DNA from: an uncultured Peptoniphilus sp.
Lineage (GTDB): Bacteria > Bacillota > Clostridia > Tissierellales > Peptoniphilaceae
Length of the DNA stretch: 7,503 nucleotides
Assembly: GCA_947254665.1 (NCBI GenBank)
Contig: CAMYEJ010000069.1
Span: forward strand, 1-7,503
Direction: 5' to 3'
In this document: positions 1 to 7,262 of the stretch, in pieces
How positions within the stretch are numbered: position 1 is the stretch's first letter
Layout: each line of letters opens with the position of its first letter
The notes under the pieces: model-generated
The model's input: only the letters and a program-made list of their open reading frames with translations
What the model was told of the DNA's origin: nothing
Database searches by the model: none
Made by a program: the position numbers and the translations under genes

Positions 1-3000
1 CATTTGATTAGCTTCAGCTTCGTTTTTAAGAACTTTCTTTATTGTTAGTTTTCCAAGTCCATCGTTAGCTGTTTTTACTGTGTTAGTGATTGATTTTGCT
101 TTATCATCAAATTTGCCTAACTTCCAGTTGTCGTTGTTGACATCTCCCGGATTCTTAAGGCTTTCTTCTACATAGAATGTATACTCATCACCTGCTGCAT
201 TTGTAGTTTCTAAGCCTGTCCAAGTTGCAGTTGTTTTGCTTCCGTCTATTTCTATAACTTCTGCTCCCGGTACCTGTTCACCTTCTGCATTTCCAACTCT
301 TCGCAACAACTCAAAATTCATAGTTGGTCTTGTTACTTTTTCATCTCCAGACCATACTTTTGTGGCTGTAAATGTACCATTATTCGGTATTTCATAAGTG
401 TTGGTAATTGCATTGCCATGCTGACTTACTTTATAGATATGATTATTTACTGTTATCTTGTTATTCGCACCTACGTCTGCTTCCTTTACTGTATATTCTA
501 TTGGCAAATGTGTCGTTGCATTAATAGCCTGTACAGTCCAAGTATAGGTAAAGCTGTTTGCTGTACCGCTTGATGGTGCAATTGTCGGAGTTACACCATC
601 AACCTTTTTTCCATCTGCATATAATTCAAATACCGGTGCGGTATGATCTTTATCCGGTCCATTTTTCCAAGTTTTAGTAGCTGTTACATTTACTGTTGCA
701 CTCGAATTGTAGACATTAGTAAAGTCAATAATCTGTCCTTTTCCTCCTCCTGCAATTACTTTATATAGGGTTATTTCCACTTCTTTGCCTTGTTCTCCTA
801 CTTTCGGAGCATATGGCGATATACTTGCTAAATCTTTTTCTGTCACTATATAGGTTGTAAATCTCATCATGTGAGGAATTGTTACTGTTTGATTCATTCC
901 TACCGGTTGATCCCAGTCATGTTGCTTTTCCATTCCCGGAACTACTCCTTTTTTCCTCTTCAAATTAATTGTAAAGGTTGGAGGAGTTTGTCTGCTCATT
1001 CCCCTAGATTGCTCTACAATCTTATGGACACTGATCTTAGCTCTGGCCTCTTCTTCTTCCCAATTTTTAAAGGTAACGTTCAGTCTTTCCCCTGCTGTTC
1101 CGTCGGATATTGAACCCGTAATAGATTTACCTATACCGTCGCTTGCCGGTGCATCACCGGTTGTCGTTGATAAATCACCATTTGCCGTTACCTCAAATTT
1201 ATTATAATAGGTCGTAACATTAAAATTTAATGGATTTTCATTATTTTCATCATATACCTTTGCAGTACTAAGCTCATATACACGATAAGCTTCATTTTTA
1301 TTCGGATTATGAATGATTTTTCGTTCGCCGGGTCTTAGACTGATAGTTTCGTGGTAAGTATATCCACTTCCGTTGACTTTTTCCACCTTAAATTGGAATT
1401 CACGCTTATCTGAATCCACTGCCGCTCCACCTGCATTGTTTGTAACAACCTTATTCAATACAAACAGTTTAGGTGTTACTTTAGTTTCAGGAAAATCTGT
1501 TGTTTGTGGATTCCCATTCCGGTCTGTATAGGTCATAGAGATTTGACCTAACGGATTAATTCCATTTTCAGGACTGTTATTTTTTAAAATATCATCATTT
1601 ATTGTCACGGTATATGTTATATACTCATACTTTAATGACGGATCATCTTCATCAAATACTGTGGCTACTGTTGCCATTGTCCATTTCGGCTTTCCATCAA
1701 CTATTGTAATTTCTGAGCCTGGTGAGTGCTCTGCTGTTGCGGGATTAAAATCATCCGGCAACTGAAAGCCTGTGTTAAAGTTAACATTTACTGTTGCTTG
1801 ATTTACAGTTTTTAGTATTTGTGCTGCTATTTGTTTAAATACAGGAGTTAGTTGGTTTACATCTGTTACCTCTGTAAAATCTCCGGGAGCAGATGCCATA
1901 TCACGAAGAACCCCGCTTCCCGTTGCATCTGTTTGTAATCCAACTGTAAATACACGCATATTGGCGGCTTTGGCAAAGCCGGATTCGGCAATGGCGCAGT
2001 TTCCGCTGTTGTAATAATGATATTCGTAGATTGGGAAAAGGAATCCACCCTTATACACACTTTCATATTCTTCCCACATACTGCTGCCTGCTCCAGTAGC
2101 TGACTCGTTGTATAAAAATTCATTTTCCGGCACATTCGTACCAGTCTGTTTTTCATAGGTATGACTTCCCGGTCCTCCATCAATCAAATAATTATTTGGA
2201 TCAGATATTTGGTAATTGAATGTCGGCACACCATCTGACAGCACGACCATATATTTCTTATCTGCACCGGATTTGGCAAGCATTGTTCTGGCTTGCTTTA
2301 CTCCGGCTTGAGTAAAGGTTCCGCCTTTAGCTGATAAAGCATTAATCTTACTATGCAATTCGTCTTTATTGTTTGTAAAATCTGATACAATGCTAACATT
2401 TGCAGCAAAACGCACAATACCTATTTGTGTACTTTGTGAGCCGTCTAACACATTGTCAACAAAGGCATTAGCGGCGTCTTTTGCACCCTCTATACGATTA
2501 TCGTCGTTCATACTGCCTGATGTATCTATGACCAGTACAATCTTAGAGGTTTTTACAGAATCCCTTGCCGCTACAAGCATCTTTACTGTCCACTTGTTAG
2601 CTATATTTGGGTCTTCTTCCACAACCGGCTTATATGCCTTTACAGAACCCGCATTTACTAAATCAGAATCAAGTGTTCCGCCGGGTTTAATTAAATCTTT
2701 AACCCATTGAGGCGCTGATGATCCTCTATTTCCGGCATTTCTAATCATATTACCTGAAACTTTAAATATTTTAGTTTTTCCAAATGATCCATAGTTAATC
2801 GTTCCATCCGGAATTTCATTGCCAACTATGTTATCCGGATTTTTAGCCGCTTGATATGGACTTTCCTTAGCTTTTTCATCTTTAGAGTTTTTTCCTATAC
2901 CTACAGGATTTTTTACTTCTCCTGCATTTTCTTCGATAAAATTACTATTTGACTCATTTCCCATTTCAGCAAAAACATTTAACGGCAACGATGTCATAAG

Positions 3001-3063
3001 TAAAATAAATGCTAATGTAAAAGCTAAAAGCTTTTTTGTAATAGTTTTTTTATTATCTTTCAT
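1..3063 (-). CDS. Giant VWA-domain, Cna-B-repeat surface adhesin / pilin-like protein (C-terminus beyond window)
   Basis: Translating the minus strand from the ATG at 3061-3063 gives 1021 codons without a stop, running off base 1. The start is fixed by AAGGAGGG six bases upstream. Residues 1-32 are a signal peptide (KKLLAFTLAFILL core, cleavage likely after VFA32). Residues 117-169 are a conserved pre-VWA block shared with the upstream small gene. The VWA domain spans about 172-418, with a complete metal-ion site: D180-T-S182-G-S184, T249 in GGTFT, and D277 in LSDG. An insertion of roughly 75 residues (about 282-358) interrupts the fold. Then follow Cna-B-like domains with candidate isopeptide triads K538/E597/N667, K681/E742/N783, K797/E861/N888 and K902/E967/N994, and the start of a fifth near K1010 (LTIKK). 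Known members of these families are cell-wall-anchored adhesins or pilus tip subunits binding host matrix. The ligand cannot be read here, and any LPXTG anchor lies outside the window. Confidence 0.93.
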   Translation of the reverse strand, partial: MKDNKKTITKKLLAFTLAFILLMTSLPLNVFAEMGNESNSNFIEENAGEVKNPVGIGKNSKDEKAKESPYQAAKNPDNIVGNEIPDGTINYGSFGKTKIFKVSGNMIRNAGNRGSSAPQWVKDLIKPGGTLDSDLVNAGSVKAYKPVVEEDPNIANKWTVKMLVAARDSVKTSKIVLVIDTSGSMNDDNRIEGAKDAANAFVDNVLDGSQSTQIGIVRFAANVSIVSDFTNNKDELHSKINALSAKGGTFTQAGVKQARTMLAKSGADKKYMVVLSDGVPTFNYQISDPNNYLIDGGPGSHTYEKQTGTNVPENEFLYNESATGAGSSMWEEYESVYKGGFLFPIYEYHYYNSGNCAIAESGFAKAANMRVFTVGLQTDATGSGVLRDMASAPGDFTEVTDVNQLTPVFKQIAAQILKTVNQATVNVNFNTGFQLPDDFNPATAEHSPGSEITIVDGKPKWTMATVATVFDEDDPSLKYEYITYTVTINDDILKNNSPENGINPLGQISMTYTDRNGNPQTTDFPETKVTPKLFVLNKVVTNNAGGAAVDSDKREFQFKVEKVNGSGYTYHETISLRPGERKIIHNPNKNEAYRVYELSTAKVYDENNENPLNFNVTTYYNKFEVTANGDLSTTTGDAPASDGIGKSITGSISDGTAGERLNVTFKNWEEEEARAKISVHKIVEQSRGMSRQTPPTFTINLKRKKGVVPGMEKQHDWDQPVGMNQTVTIPHMMRFTTYIVTEKDLASISPYAPKVGEQGKEVEITLYKVIAGGGKGQIIDFTNVYNSSATVNVTATKTWKNGPDKDHTAPVFELYADGKKVDGVTPTIAPSSGTANSFTYTWTVQAINATTHLPIEYTVKEADVGANNKITVNNHIYKVSQHGNAITNTYEIPNNGTFTATKVWSGDEKVTRPTMNFELLRRVGNAEGEQVPGAEVIEIDGSKTTATWTGLETTNAAGDEYTFYVEESLKNPGDVNNDNWKLGKFDDKAKSITNTVKTANDGLGKLTIKKVLKNEAEANQM

Positions 3064-3079
3064 CTTTTTCCCTCCTTAT

Positions 3080-3391
3080 CTAAAACCATAAAACACCCGC
3101 GAAGAGAGAATAATCCCCCGCTGTCTCTTCACTGTCTCTGGCTGCTACTAGAAGTTTTGCAGTCCATTTATTTGCTATTTCTTTGTCTTCCTCTATGATA
3201 GGTTCATAGAATTTTACTGATCCTGGATTTTTTAAATCCGTATTTAAGTCTTTGGTAATTTGGTTTTTCACCCATTGTGGTGGTCCCGTCTCTCCTCCTT
3301 GAGCCTGTACTGGCGTAGGACTAAAGACTACTGCCCCTAGTAGTATCATAATTGTTAAAAATAGGGATATAAATCTCTTTGTTCTTTTCAT
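3080..3391 (-). CDS. Short secreted protein, truncated N-terminal paralogue of the VWA adhesin
   Basis: This 103-residue protein has a clear signal peptide (residues 1-30, hydrophobic core FISLFLTIMILLGAVV, cleavage likely after VQA30). Residues 37-87 align with residues 117-169 of the adhesin: 33 of 51 are identical by hand alignment, including PQWVK, GSVK, EED, IANKWT and LVAARDS. Similarity stops at the point where the adhesin enters its VWA domain, and a 16-residue unrelated tail (from EETAGDY to a final WF) closes the protein. The start has AAGGAGGAG five bases upstream. The stop lies 16 bp before the adhesin start, so the two are surely cotranscribed. The ribosome-site context AGATAAGGAGG is identical before both genes, which suggests an old duplication that included the 5' untranslated region. 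It could be a decayed duplicate, a leader cistron, or a functional secreted partner; the sequence does not decide. Confidence 0.75.
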   Translation of the reverse strand: MKRTKRFISLFLTIMILLGAVVFSPTPVQAQGGETGPPQWVKNQITKDLNTDLKNPGSVKFYEPIIEEDKEIANKWTAKLLVAARDSEETAGDYSLFAGVLWF

Positions 3392-3441
3392 AATTCTCCT
3401 CCTTATCTTGTATGTAAATGGGTTCTTAGCTTTCTACCTTT

Positions 3442-3447
3442 ATCTTA
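3442..3447 (-). promoter_or_regulatory. Candidate -10 box of the adhesin operon
   Basis: The minus strand reads TAAGAT here, about 50 bases before the start codon of the small secreted gene. It lies 18 bp downstream of the shared 31-bp element. No good TTGACA-like -35 exists at 16-18 bp; that position is occupied by the end of the element (ATGTGC), as expected for an activator-dependent promoter. The assignment is by eye. Confidence 0.45.
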
Positions 3448-3465
3448 CAAAATTATTTCTTTTTG

Positions 3466-3496
3466 CACATCACCCGAAAGTATGAGATTTGAAAAA
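3466..3496 (-). promoter_or_regulatory. Shared 31-bp upstream element, copy 2 (adhesin operon)
   Basis: On the minus strand this block ends in the 15-mer CTTTCGGGTGATGTG, identical to the block at 7297-7327. Over 31 bp, 27 positions match. The core holds an imperfect dyad, TCATAC-TTTC-GGGTGA. It lies between the terminator of the preceding operon and the -10 box at 3442-3447. The conservation stands out against divergent AT-rich flanks, which suggests a protein-binding site overlapping the -35 position. The regulator is unknown. Confidence 0.7.
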
Positions 3497-3504
3497 TAAA
3501 TACA

Positions 3505-3530
3505 AAAGCACCCCAAATTTTGAGTGCCTT
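3505..3530 (-). terminator. Rho-independent terminator of the SPFH/zinc-ribbon operon
   Basis: On the minus strand AAGGCACTC (3530-3522) pairs with GGGTGCTTT (3513-3505), including G-T wobbles, across an 8-base loop. It is followed by a T-rich run (TTTTGTATTTATTTTT). It lies 17 bases after the stop of the candidate microprotein at 3548 and about 120 bases after the zinc-ribbon gene. The stem is moderate, so efficiency is uncertain. Confidence 0.6.
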
Positions 3531-3547
3531 TGTCTTTCCCAGTTTTT

Positions 3548-3613
3548 CTAGGAGTATGAATTATGAAAGTGATCAGTTATTTCTATTTTTTCTTTTTTAC
3601 CGAATAATCCCAT
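3548..3613 (-). CDS. Candidate 21-residue microprotein at the operon 3' end
   Basis: The minus strand has AAAGGAG six bases before an ATG at 3611-3613, opening a 21-codon frame that begins MGLFGKKEKIEI and ends with TAG at 3548-3550. It begins 39 bases after the stop of the zinc-ribbon gene and ends 17 bases before the terminator stem, which is the layout of a last short cistron. The composition is charged, with a hydrophobic start (GLF) that could touch a membrane. There is no recognised family. Alternatively it is the remnant of a larger gene: the frame runs on past the TAG for about 25 codons to a TGA. Translation is inferred only from the ribosome site and position. Confidence 0.4.
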   Translation of the reverse strand: MGLFGKKEKIEITDHFHNSYS

Positions 3614-3652
3614 TATTTTCTCCTTTCATTTTCTAATCATGTTAATTTATGA

Positions 3653-5170
3653 CTATTTGTCAAAAGTCTCGTTAAGTCTCTTTTTGTTTTCTTCGACCTC
3701 ATCCAAGATTCCTTTTTCTTTTGCTTTTTTGAGGTGTTTGTCCTTGGTTAGATCGAGCCTATTGCCTTTTAGTTCACTTGAGTTTTCGCCTTCGATATAA
3801 CATTCTGAAAGTCCTTTTAGATTTTTTACAAATTTATCTTCGCAAATTAGGTTACTTATTTCGTGCTTGGTTTCTAGTTCGTAGTGGTGCCTTTCGTCTG
3901 AGTTTCTATACCTTGCATATATTGTGAAGTAGAAGACGAATCCTGATACTAATAGGATCCAGAAGAGCTGTCTTGAATCTTGGAATTTTGTGTCATCAAA
4001 CATGCTCATAGCTGCAATTATATTTAGTACGTATGCTGCTATTCCTCCAAAGATTTCAACAAGGACTGAACAGATAAATAGTTTCGTAAAGTTTATAGGC
4101 ACGCTGCCCATGGTTTCCTTGGTCCTTGCGTTTACCGCCACATAGTGAAGTAGATTCTTGCCGTTTTTCTTTTGCATATAGCTGTAGAGCCACACTGGTA
4201 GGTAGGCTGCCTTCCATGAATCGCCTTTTACCTTGTAATCTTCGTCCTCCCATCTTACGCCTCTGTCATATTCTTCTGTGGTCTCCTTTGCTGCAAGTCT
4301 TGCGACGTCGGAGCTTTGTGCAAAGACTGTTTCTCTTAGAAAATCGATATTGCTATCTCTCTTCTCTGATGTGTAGCCTTTCATGTAGTTGGCGTTGAAC
4401 TTGACAGAGTTTTCTGTGTCAAAGGGCATGATAGCGTTTATGATATTGGTGGTCTTGTCCTTGGCTGTGTAATCCAGTTTGTCTGTTGAAGATTCTATGG
4501 ATAGATCATCTATAAATATATCGAAGTCTCTTTCGATTTCGTAGCAATCTGCGTCGTACTCCGTATGTTTGTCGTCCCCTGTGCCTACTTCGTAGCTATT
4601 TGTTTTGATTTCTCCTTCGCCCCATAAGTGCATGTGGGCGTTTACATCCACAAGCATGTACGGAAGGTATACTCCGCAGATGTTCTCTGTGGTAAACTCC
4701 CTTGTAAATTTTGGATGGGCAAAAAATTTTCTCTGTTTTACAAATTTCTCTATCTCTTCTTGGGCGTCACTCTTAGTTACGCTAAATGGAAGGATTACAT
4801 CTGGCACTGCTCCATTGGGTACTATATTGTTTATAGAAAGTGTGTTGCGGCACCAGTGGCATCTTGCCTGGGTGGTGGTGTTGGTGTCGATTACTACTTC
4901 TGCGCCGCAGCTTTCGCATTTGACTGTCACCATACTTTCCGCAGCTTCGTCTATGTCTGCAGCTCCACTTCCCATGGTAGTTCCTTCCAATGTGCTTATG
5001 TCTTGGTCTTCTGGTGCTAGTTCTGGCTCGAATTCAGTTCTACAGAAATTACATCTGAGCTTGCCGGTTTTGGTGTTGGTCTCTATGTCTGTTGAACCAC
5101 ACTTAGGACATTTGATCTGACCATCCTTTAAGCCGCTTGTCATATCTATTATTTTTATATCGTCCTTCAT
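3653..5170 (-). CDS. Double zinc-ribbon membrane protein (YdjG-like, TFIIB-type zinc ribbon)
   Basis: This 505-residue protein has two zinc ribbons near its N-terminus: C21-x2-C24 with C40-x2-C43, and C85-x2-C88 with C104-x2-C107. A long soluble region (about 120-355) follows. Two hydrophobic segments at about 362-388 and 401-420 are likely transmembrane helices, and a charged, helical C-terminus (430-505) ends the protein. The gene starts 8 bp after the stop of the SPFH gene, with AGGTGA just before the ATG, so translation is probably coupled. In Bacillus subtilis a comparable zinc-ribbon membrane protein (YdjG) forms a membrane complex with an SPFH-like partner (YdjI) and recruits a PspA-type protein. 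The gene order here supports a membrane-complex role, but orthology was not tested and zinc binding is inferred from the cysteines. Confidence 0.85.
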   Translation of the reverse strand: MKDDIKIIDMTSGLKDGQIKCPKCGSTDIETNTKTGKLRCNFCRTEFEPELAPEDQDISTLEGTTMGSGAADIDEAAESMVTVKCESCGAEVVIDTNTTTQARCHWCRNTLSINNIVPNGAVPDVILPFSVTKSDAQEEIEKFVKQRKFFAHPKFTREFTTENICGVYLPYMLVDVNAHMHLWGEGEIKTNSYEVGTGDDKHTEYDADCYEIERDFDIFIDDLSIESSTDKLDYTAKDKTTNIINAIMPFDTENSVKFNANYMKGYTSEKRDSNIDFLRETVFAQSSDVARLAAKETTEEYDRGVRWEDEDYKVKGDSWKAAYLPVWLYSYMQKKNGKNLLHYVAVNARTKETMGSVPINFTKLFICSVLVEIFGGIAAYVLNIIAAMSMFDDTKFQDSRQLFWILLVSGFVFYFTIYARYRNSDERHHYELETKHEISNLICEDKFVKNLKGLSECYIEGENSSELKGNRLDLTKDKHLKKAKEKGILDEVEENKKRLNETFDK

Positions 5171-5178
5171 AAGATCAC

Positions 5179-6480
5179 CTATAGTCCTAGTATTTCCCTC
5201 TTCACCTTGTCAAATTCTTCTTGGGTTATGACTTCTGCATCGAGAAGTTTCTTCATCTTGATTAGTTTTTCTGTTGGATCTTCTGGTGGTTGGCTTTGAT
5301 TTTGGTTTTGATTTTGATTTTGACCTTGGTCATAATAGCCTTGGTTTTGTCCTTGGTTTTGGTATCCTTGGTTTTGGTATCCTTGGTTTTGATATCCTTG
5401 GTTTTGGTTCATTCCGCCACCGAAATTAGGTTGGTAGGAGTTTCCTACATTTGGTTGTTGAACTCCACCCATCATATTTCCTGCTGCGTTCATGCCCATT
5501 CCCATAAATGCCATGTTTGCTCCGCCACCATTTTCTCCTGCTGCTTGCATACCTCTTGCCACTGATTGTTGCATAAATGAATTGCCACGGGAGCCTGAAA
5601 GTGCATCGGCTCTCTTGACATCCTTCATCATTTCCTTGGTGTCTTCGTCATATTCGATGGCTAAGATGGCTGTCTTCACAATTTCTAAACCGCGGGTGGT
5701 TCTCCATTCGTAACCGTCTTCAACTGCAGCTGATAGAGATTTTGCAAATCCAATTTGATCTCCTTGGATCTTGCTCATCCTATTGCCCCTGGTTGGGTCG
5801 TTGGTATAGTTTGAAAATGCTGCTGATAGACTGCCAACTACTTCGTTAAATAGTTGTTCTGAAGCTTCGTTATCCATATCGCTTAAATCGAAGGCTGGTG
5901 CTCCAGAACTTAGATATTTAACTGGAACGAAATTTTTTAAAAATAAGATTGGGTCCACGATTTGAACCGTGTATGTTCCTCTTGTTACTGCTCCTACTTG
6001 GGTGCCGAAGAAGGCGTCGTCCCAATAGATTTCACTTTGAGTTCCAAATCTATTGTTTGGTATTTCTTTTAAATTAACATAGAAAATTAATTGGTTAGTG
6101 GCTGGTATGCCTCCAAACTTAAATTTTTCCCAGGATGTTTTGACTAAGGAGTCCATCAGTCCGTCCCCTGAAAATATGGATTTTGAATTTGGATCGTCTG
6201 TGCTGTAAATATATCCGCCTATTTCTGTAATTATGCCGGTGATTGCTCCGTCTTGGATGGTTACGAGGGCGGTTCCTTCTGGAACGATGACCTTAGTTCC
6301 ATTGGTAATTACATTGTCATTTCCTTTGTAATTTGCTCCTCTACCGTTGTTTGTTCCCATTGGTACTCCTGGGAACACTGCCGCAGTTGCCGGAGCTCCT
6401 TCCATCGGTCCGTAAAAATCTTTCCATTGATCTGCGAGAGTTCCTCCTATTGAACCTTTAAATGCTTGTATAAATCCCAT
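5179..6480 (-). CDS. SPFH-like protein with Q/N/G/Y-rich linker and C-terminal SHOCT segment (YdjI-like, 'virion core protein' family)
   Basis: This 433-residue protein opens with MGFIQAFKGSIGGTLADQWKD, a start typical of the YdjI-like SPFH family. Residues about 45-285 fit an SPFH/band-7 fold (KGNDNVITNGTKVIVPEG; RGTYTVQIVDP; then a long helical stretch). Residues about 310-398 are low complexity: Gly/Met-rich, then NQGYQ repeats and a QNQN run. Residues 401-433 (EKLIKMKKLLDAEVITQEEF core) match a SHOCT short helical segment, often found at the ends of oligomerising proteins. No transmembrane helix is visible, so membrane association would be peripheral or through the zinc-ribbon partner encoded 8 bp downstream. 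The start is supported by AAGGAGG just upstream. The gene begins 26 bp after the stalk-domain gene. Likely role: scaffolding a membrane microdomain or envelope-stress complex; this is inferred from the family. Confidence 0.85.
   Translation of the reverse strand: MGFIQAFKGSIGGTLADQWKDFYGPMEGAPATAAVFPGVPMGTNNGRGANYKGNDNVITNGTKVIVPEGTALVTIQDGAITGIITEIGGYIYSTDDPNSKSIFSGDGLMDSLVKTSWEKFKFGGIPATNQLIFYVNLKEIPNNRFGTQSEIYWDDAFFGTQVGAVTRGTYTVQIVDPILFLKNFVPVKYLSSGAPAFDLSDMDNEASEQLFNEVVGSLSAAFSNYTNDPTRGNRMSKIQGDQIGFAKSLSAAVEDGYEWRTTRGLEIVKTAILAIEYDEDTKEMMKDVKRADALSGSRGNSFMQQSVARGMQAAGENGGGANMAFMGMGMNAAGNMMGGVQQPNVGNSYQPNFGGGMNQNQGYQNQGYQNQGYQNQGQNQGYYDQGQNQNQNQNQSQPPEDPTEKLIKMKKLLDAEVITQEEFDKVKREILGL
5298..5321. 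repeat. 6-bp tandem repeat (four units) in the SPFH gene
   Basis: The plus strand has four consecutive 6-bp units, GATTTT or GGTTTT, which encode the alternating Gln-Asn run in the protein tail. Unit changes keep the reading frame. Confidence 0.75.
5339..5410. repeat. 15-bp tandem repeat (about four units plus a 12-bp partial) in the SPFH gene
   Basis: The plus strand repeats CCTTGGTTTTGGTAT at 5351, 5366, 5381 (one base changed) and 5396 (last two bases changed), preceded by a 12-bp partial unit at 5339. On the coding strand it encodes repeated NQGYQ. Because 15 is a multiple of three, slippage would lengthen or shorten the linker without breaking the frame. Confidence 0.88.
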
Positions 6481-6506
6481 TTTTTCCTCCTTAAATTAAA
6501 TAATTT

Positions 6507-7226
6507 TTAATAAATTCTTTCAAATGTATCGTTTACCACGTCATATTTTAAGACCATGGTTCCAGTTTCGTTTATAAAGTAGTGTCCCACTAACTCCGCA
6601 AGATTTTCGTCAAATGGATTATCTTTTCTAAGGGTTACAAAATAGCCTTCGTCTTTTGTTCCACCTCGATCGACTTTGTAATCGCTAACTTCCATGTAGA
6701 ATCGTCCATCACCGATGATCGAAAGTTTTTTTAATCTTTCTAGAACTTCGTCCCCTGCGTTATTCTTATCTATATCGTCTGAAATAGTTTTGTCGTTTAT
6801 GTAGACTGATCTCTTCTTGGCGTTCCAGTTGACATCCATATCAAATAGTTCTGAAACGGATCTAAGTGGAATGTAGGTTCTATTATTTCTTATAAACGCC
6901 GACTCATCTAGAAGCACAGGTCCGGATTTCTCTTCATCTGAATACCAAGCCGTGTCATCTCCTATTGCTAGAAGAATATTTGTGTGATCTTTTTCTATGG
7001 TCACAGTCATATCTTCTCTATGATAGAGAACCTTTGCTCCTAGACCTTCTGCAATGACACGGACTGGCACAAAGGTTCTGTTTTCAAATATAAGTGGCGG
7101 TTGATCTGATTTTACAAGTTTTCCGTTTACATAGATTTTTACATCGTTTTGTGCTTTAAATCCTGTCATAAAAACTGCTGTTACTATTAACAAAACAGTA
7201 CCTACCCTCTTTAAACTCTTTGACAT
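6507..7226 (-). CDS. Exported stalk-domain protein (copper amine oxidase N-terminal-like repeats)
   Basis: This 239-residue protein has an N-terminal hydrophobic export segment (about 8-23, GTVLLIVTAVFMTGF). Residues 28-148 carry two stalk-type repeats marked by NRTFVPVRVIAEGLGAKV (49-66) and NRTYIPLRSVSELFDMDVNW (115-134), the signature of the copper amine oxidase N-like domain that is common on clostridial surface and exported proteins. There is no catalytic oxidase domain; the family name does not imply copper chemistry. Residues about 156-239 form a separate domain I cannot name, ending in VVNDTFERIY. The start is supported by AGGAGG six bases upstream. It is the first gene of the operon, 26 bp before the SPFH gene, so it probably acts outside the membrane while its partners act at or inside it. 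Its promoter region holds the shared 31-bp element. Confidence 0.85.
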   Translation of the reverse strand: MSKSLKRVGTVLLIVTAVFMTGFKAQNDVKIYVNGKLVKSDQPPLIFENRTFVPVRVIAEGLGAKVLYHREDMTVTIEKDHTNILLAIGDDTAWYSDEEKSGPVLLDESAFIRNNRTYIPLRSVSELFDMDVNWNAKKRSVYINDKTISDDIDKNNAGDEVLERLKKLSIIGDGRFYMEVSDYKVDRGGTKDEGYFVTLRKDNPFDENLAELVGHYFINETGTMVLKYDVVNDTFERIY

Positions 7227-7262
7227 AGCGTCCTCCTATTTATTTGTAATCCAACGATAACT

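Noticed and set aside
871..1113. Plus-strand open frames opposite the adhesin (also 2369-2710)
   Set aside because: Shadows of the long minus-strand coding frame; no domain or supporting context.
1866..2183. Minus-strand 105-residue open frame inside the adhesin
   Set aside because: It lies in another frame of the VWA domain, whose own frame is uninterrupted with intact metal-site motifs.
1..3063. CRISPR array, tRNA, rRNA or insertion sequence
   Set aside because: No regularly spaced repeats, cloverleaf, rRNA-like blocks or transposase motifs were seen here or elsewhere in the window.
3097..3150. Possible hairpin between the small secreted gene and the adhesin
   Set aside because: The GC-rich words here (two GCGGG, two GAGACAG) are direct rather than inverted repeats, so no stem forms and there is no T-run.
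4605..5120. Plus-strand 171-residue open frame and an overlapping 130-residue frame
   Set aside because: Antisense to the zinc-ribbon gene, whose minus-strand frame has clear motifs; the plus-strand translations have no recognisable domain.
5290..5565. Plus-strand 91-residue Leu/Val-rich open frame resembling a membrane peptide
   Set aside because: It is the antisense reading of the Gln/Asn repeats in the SPFH gene; Leu/Val codons arise automatically, and I see no convincing ribosome site.
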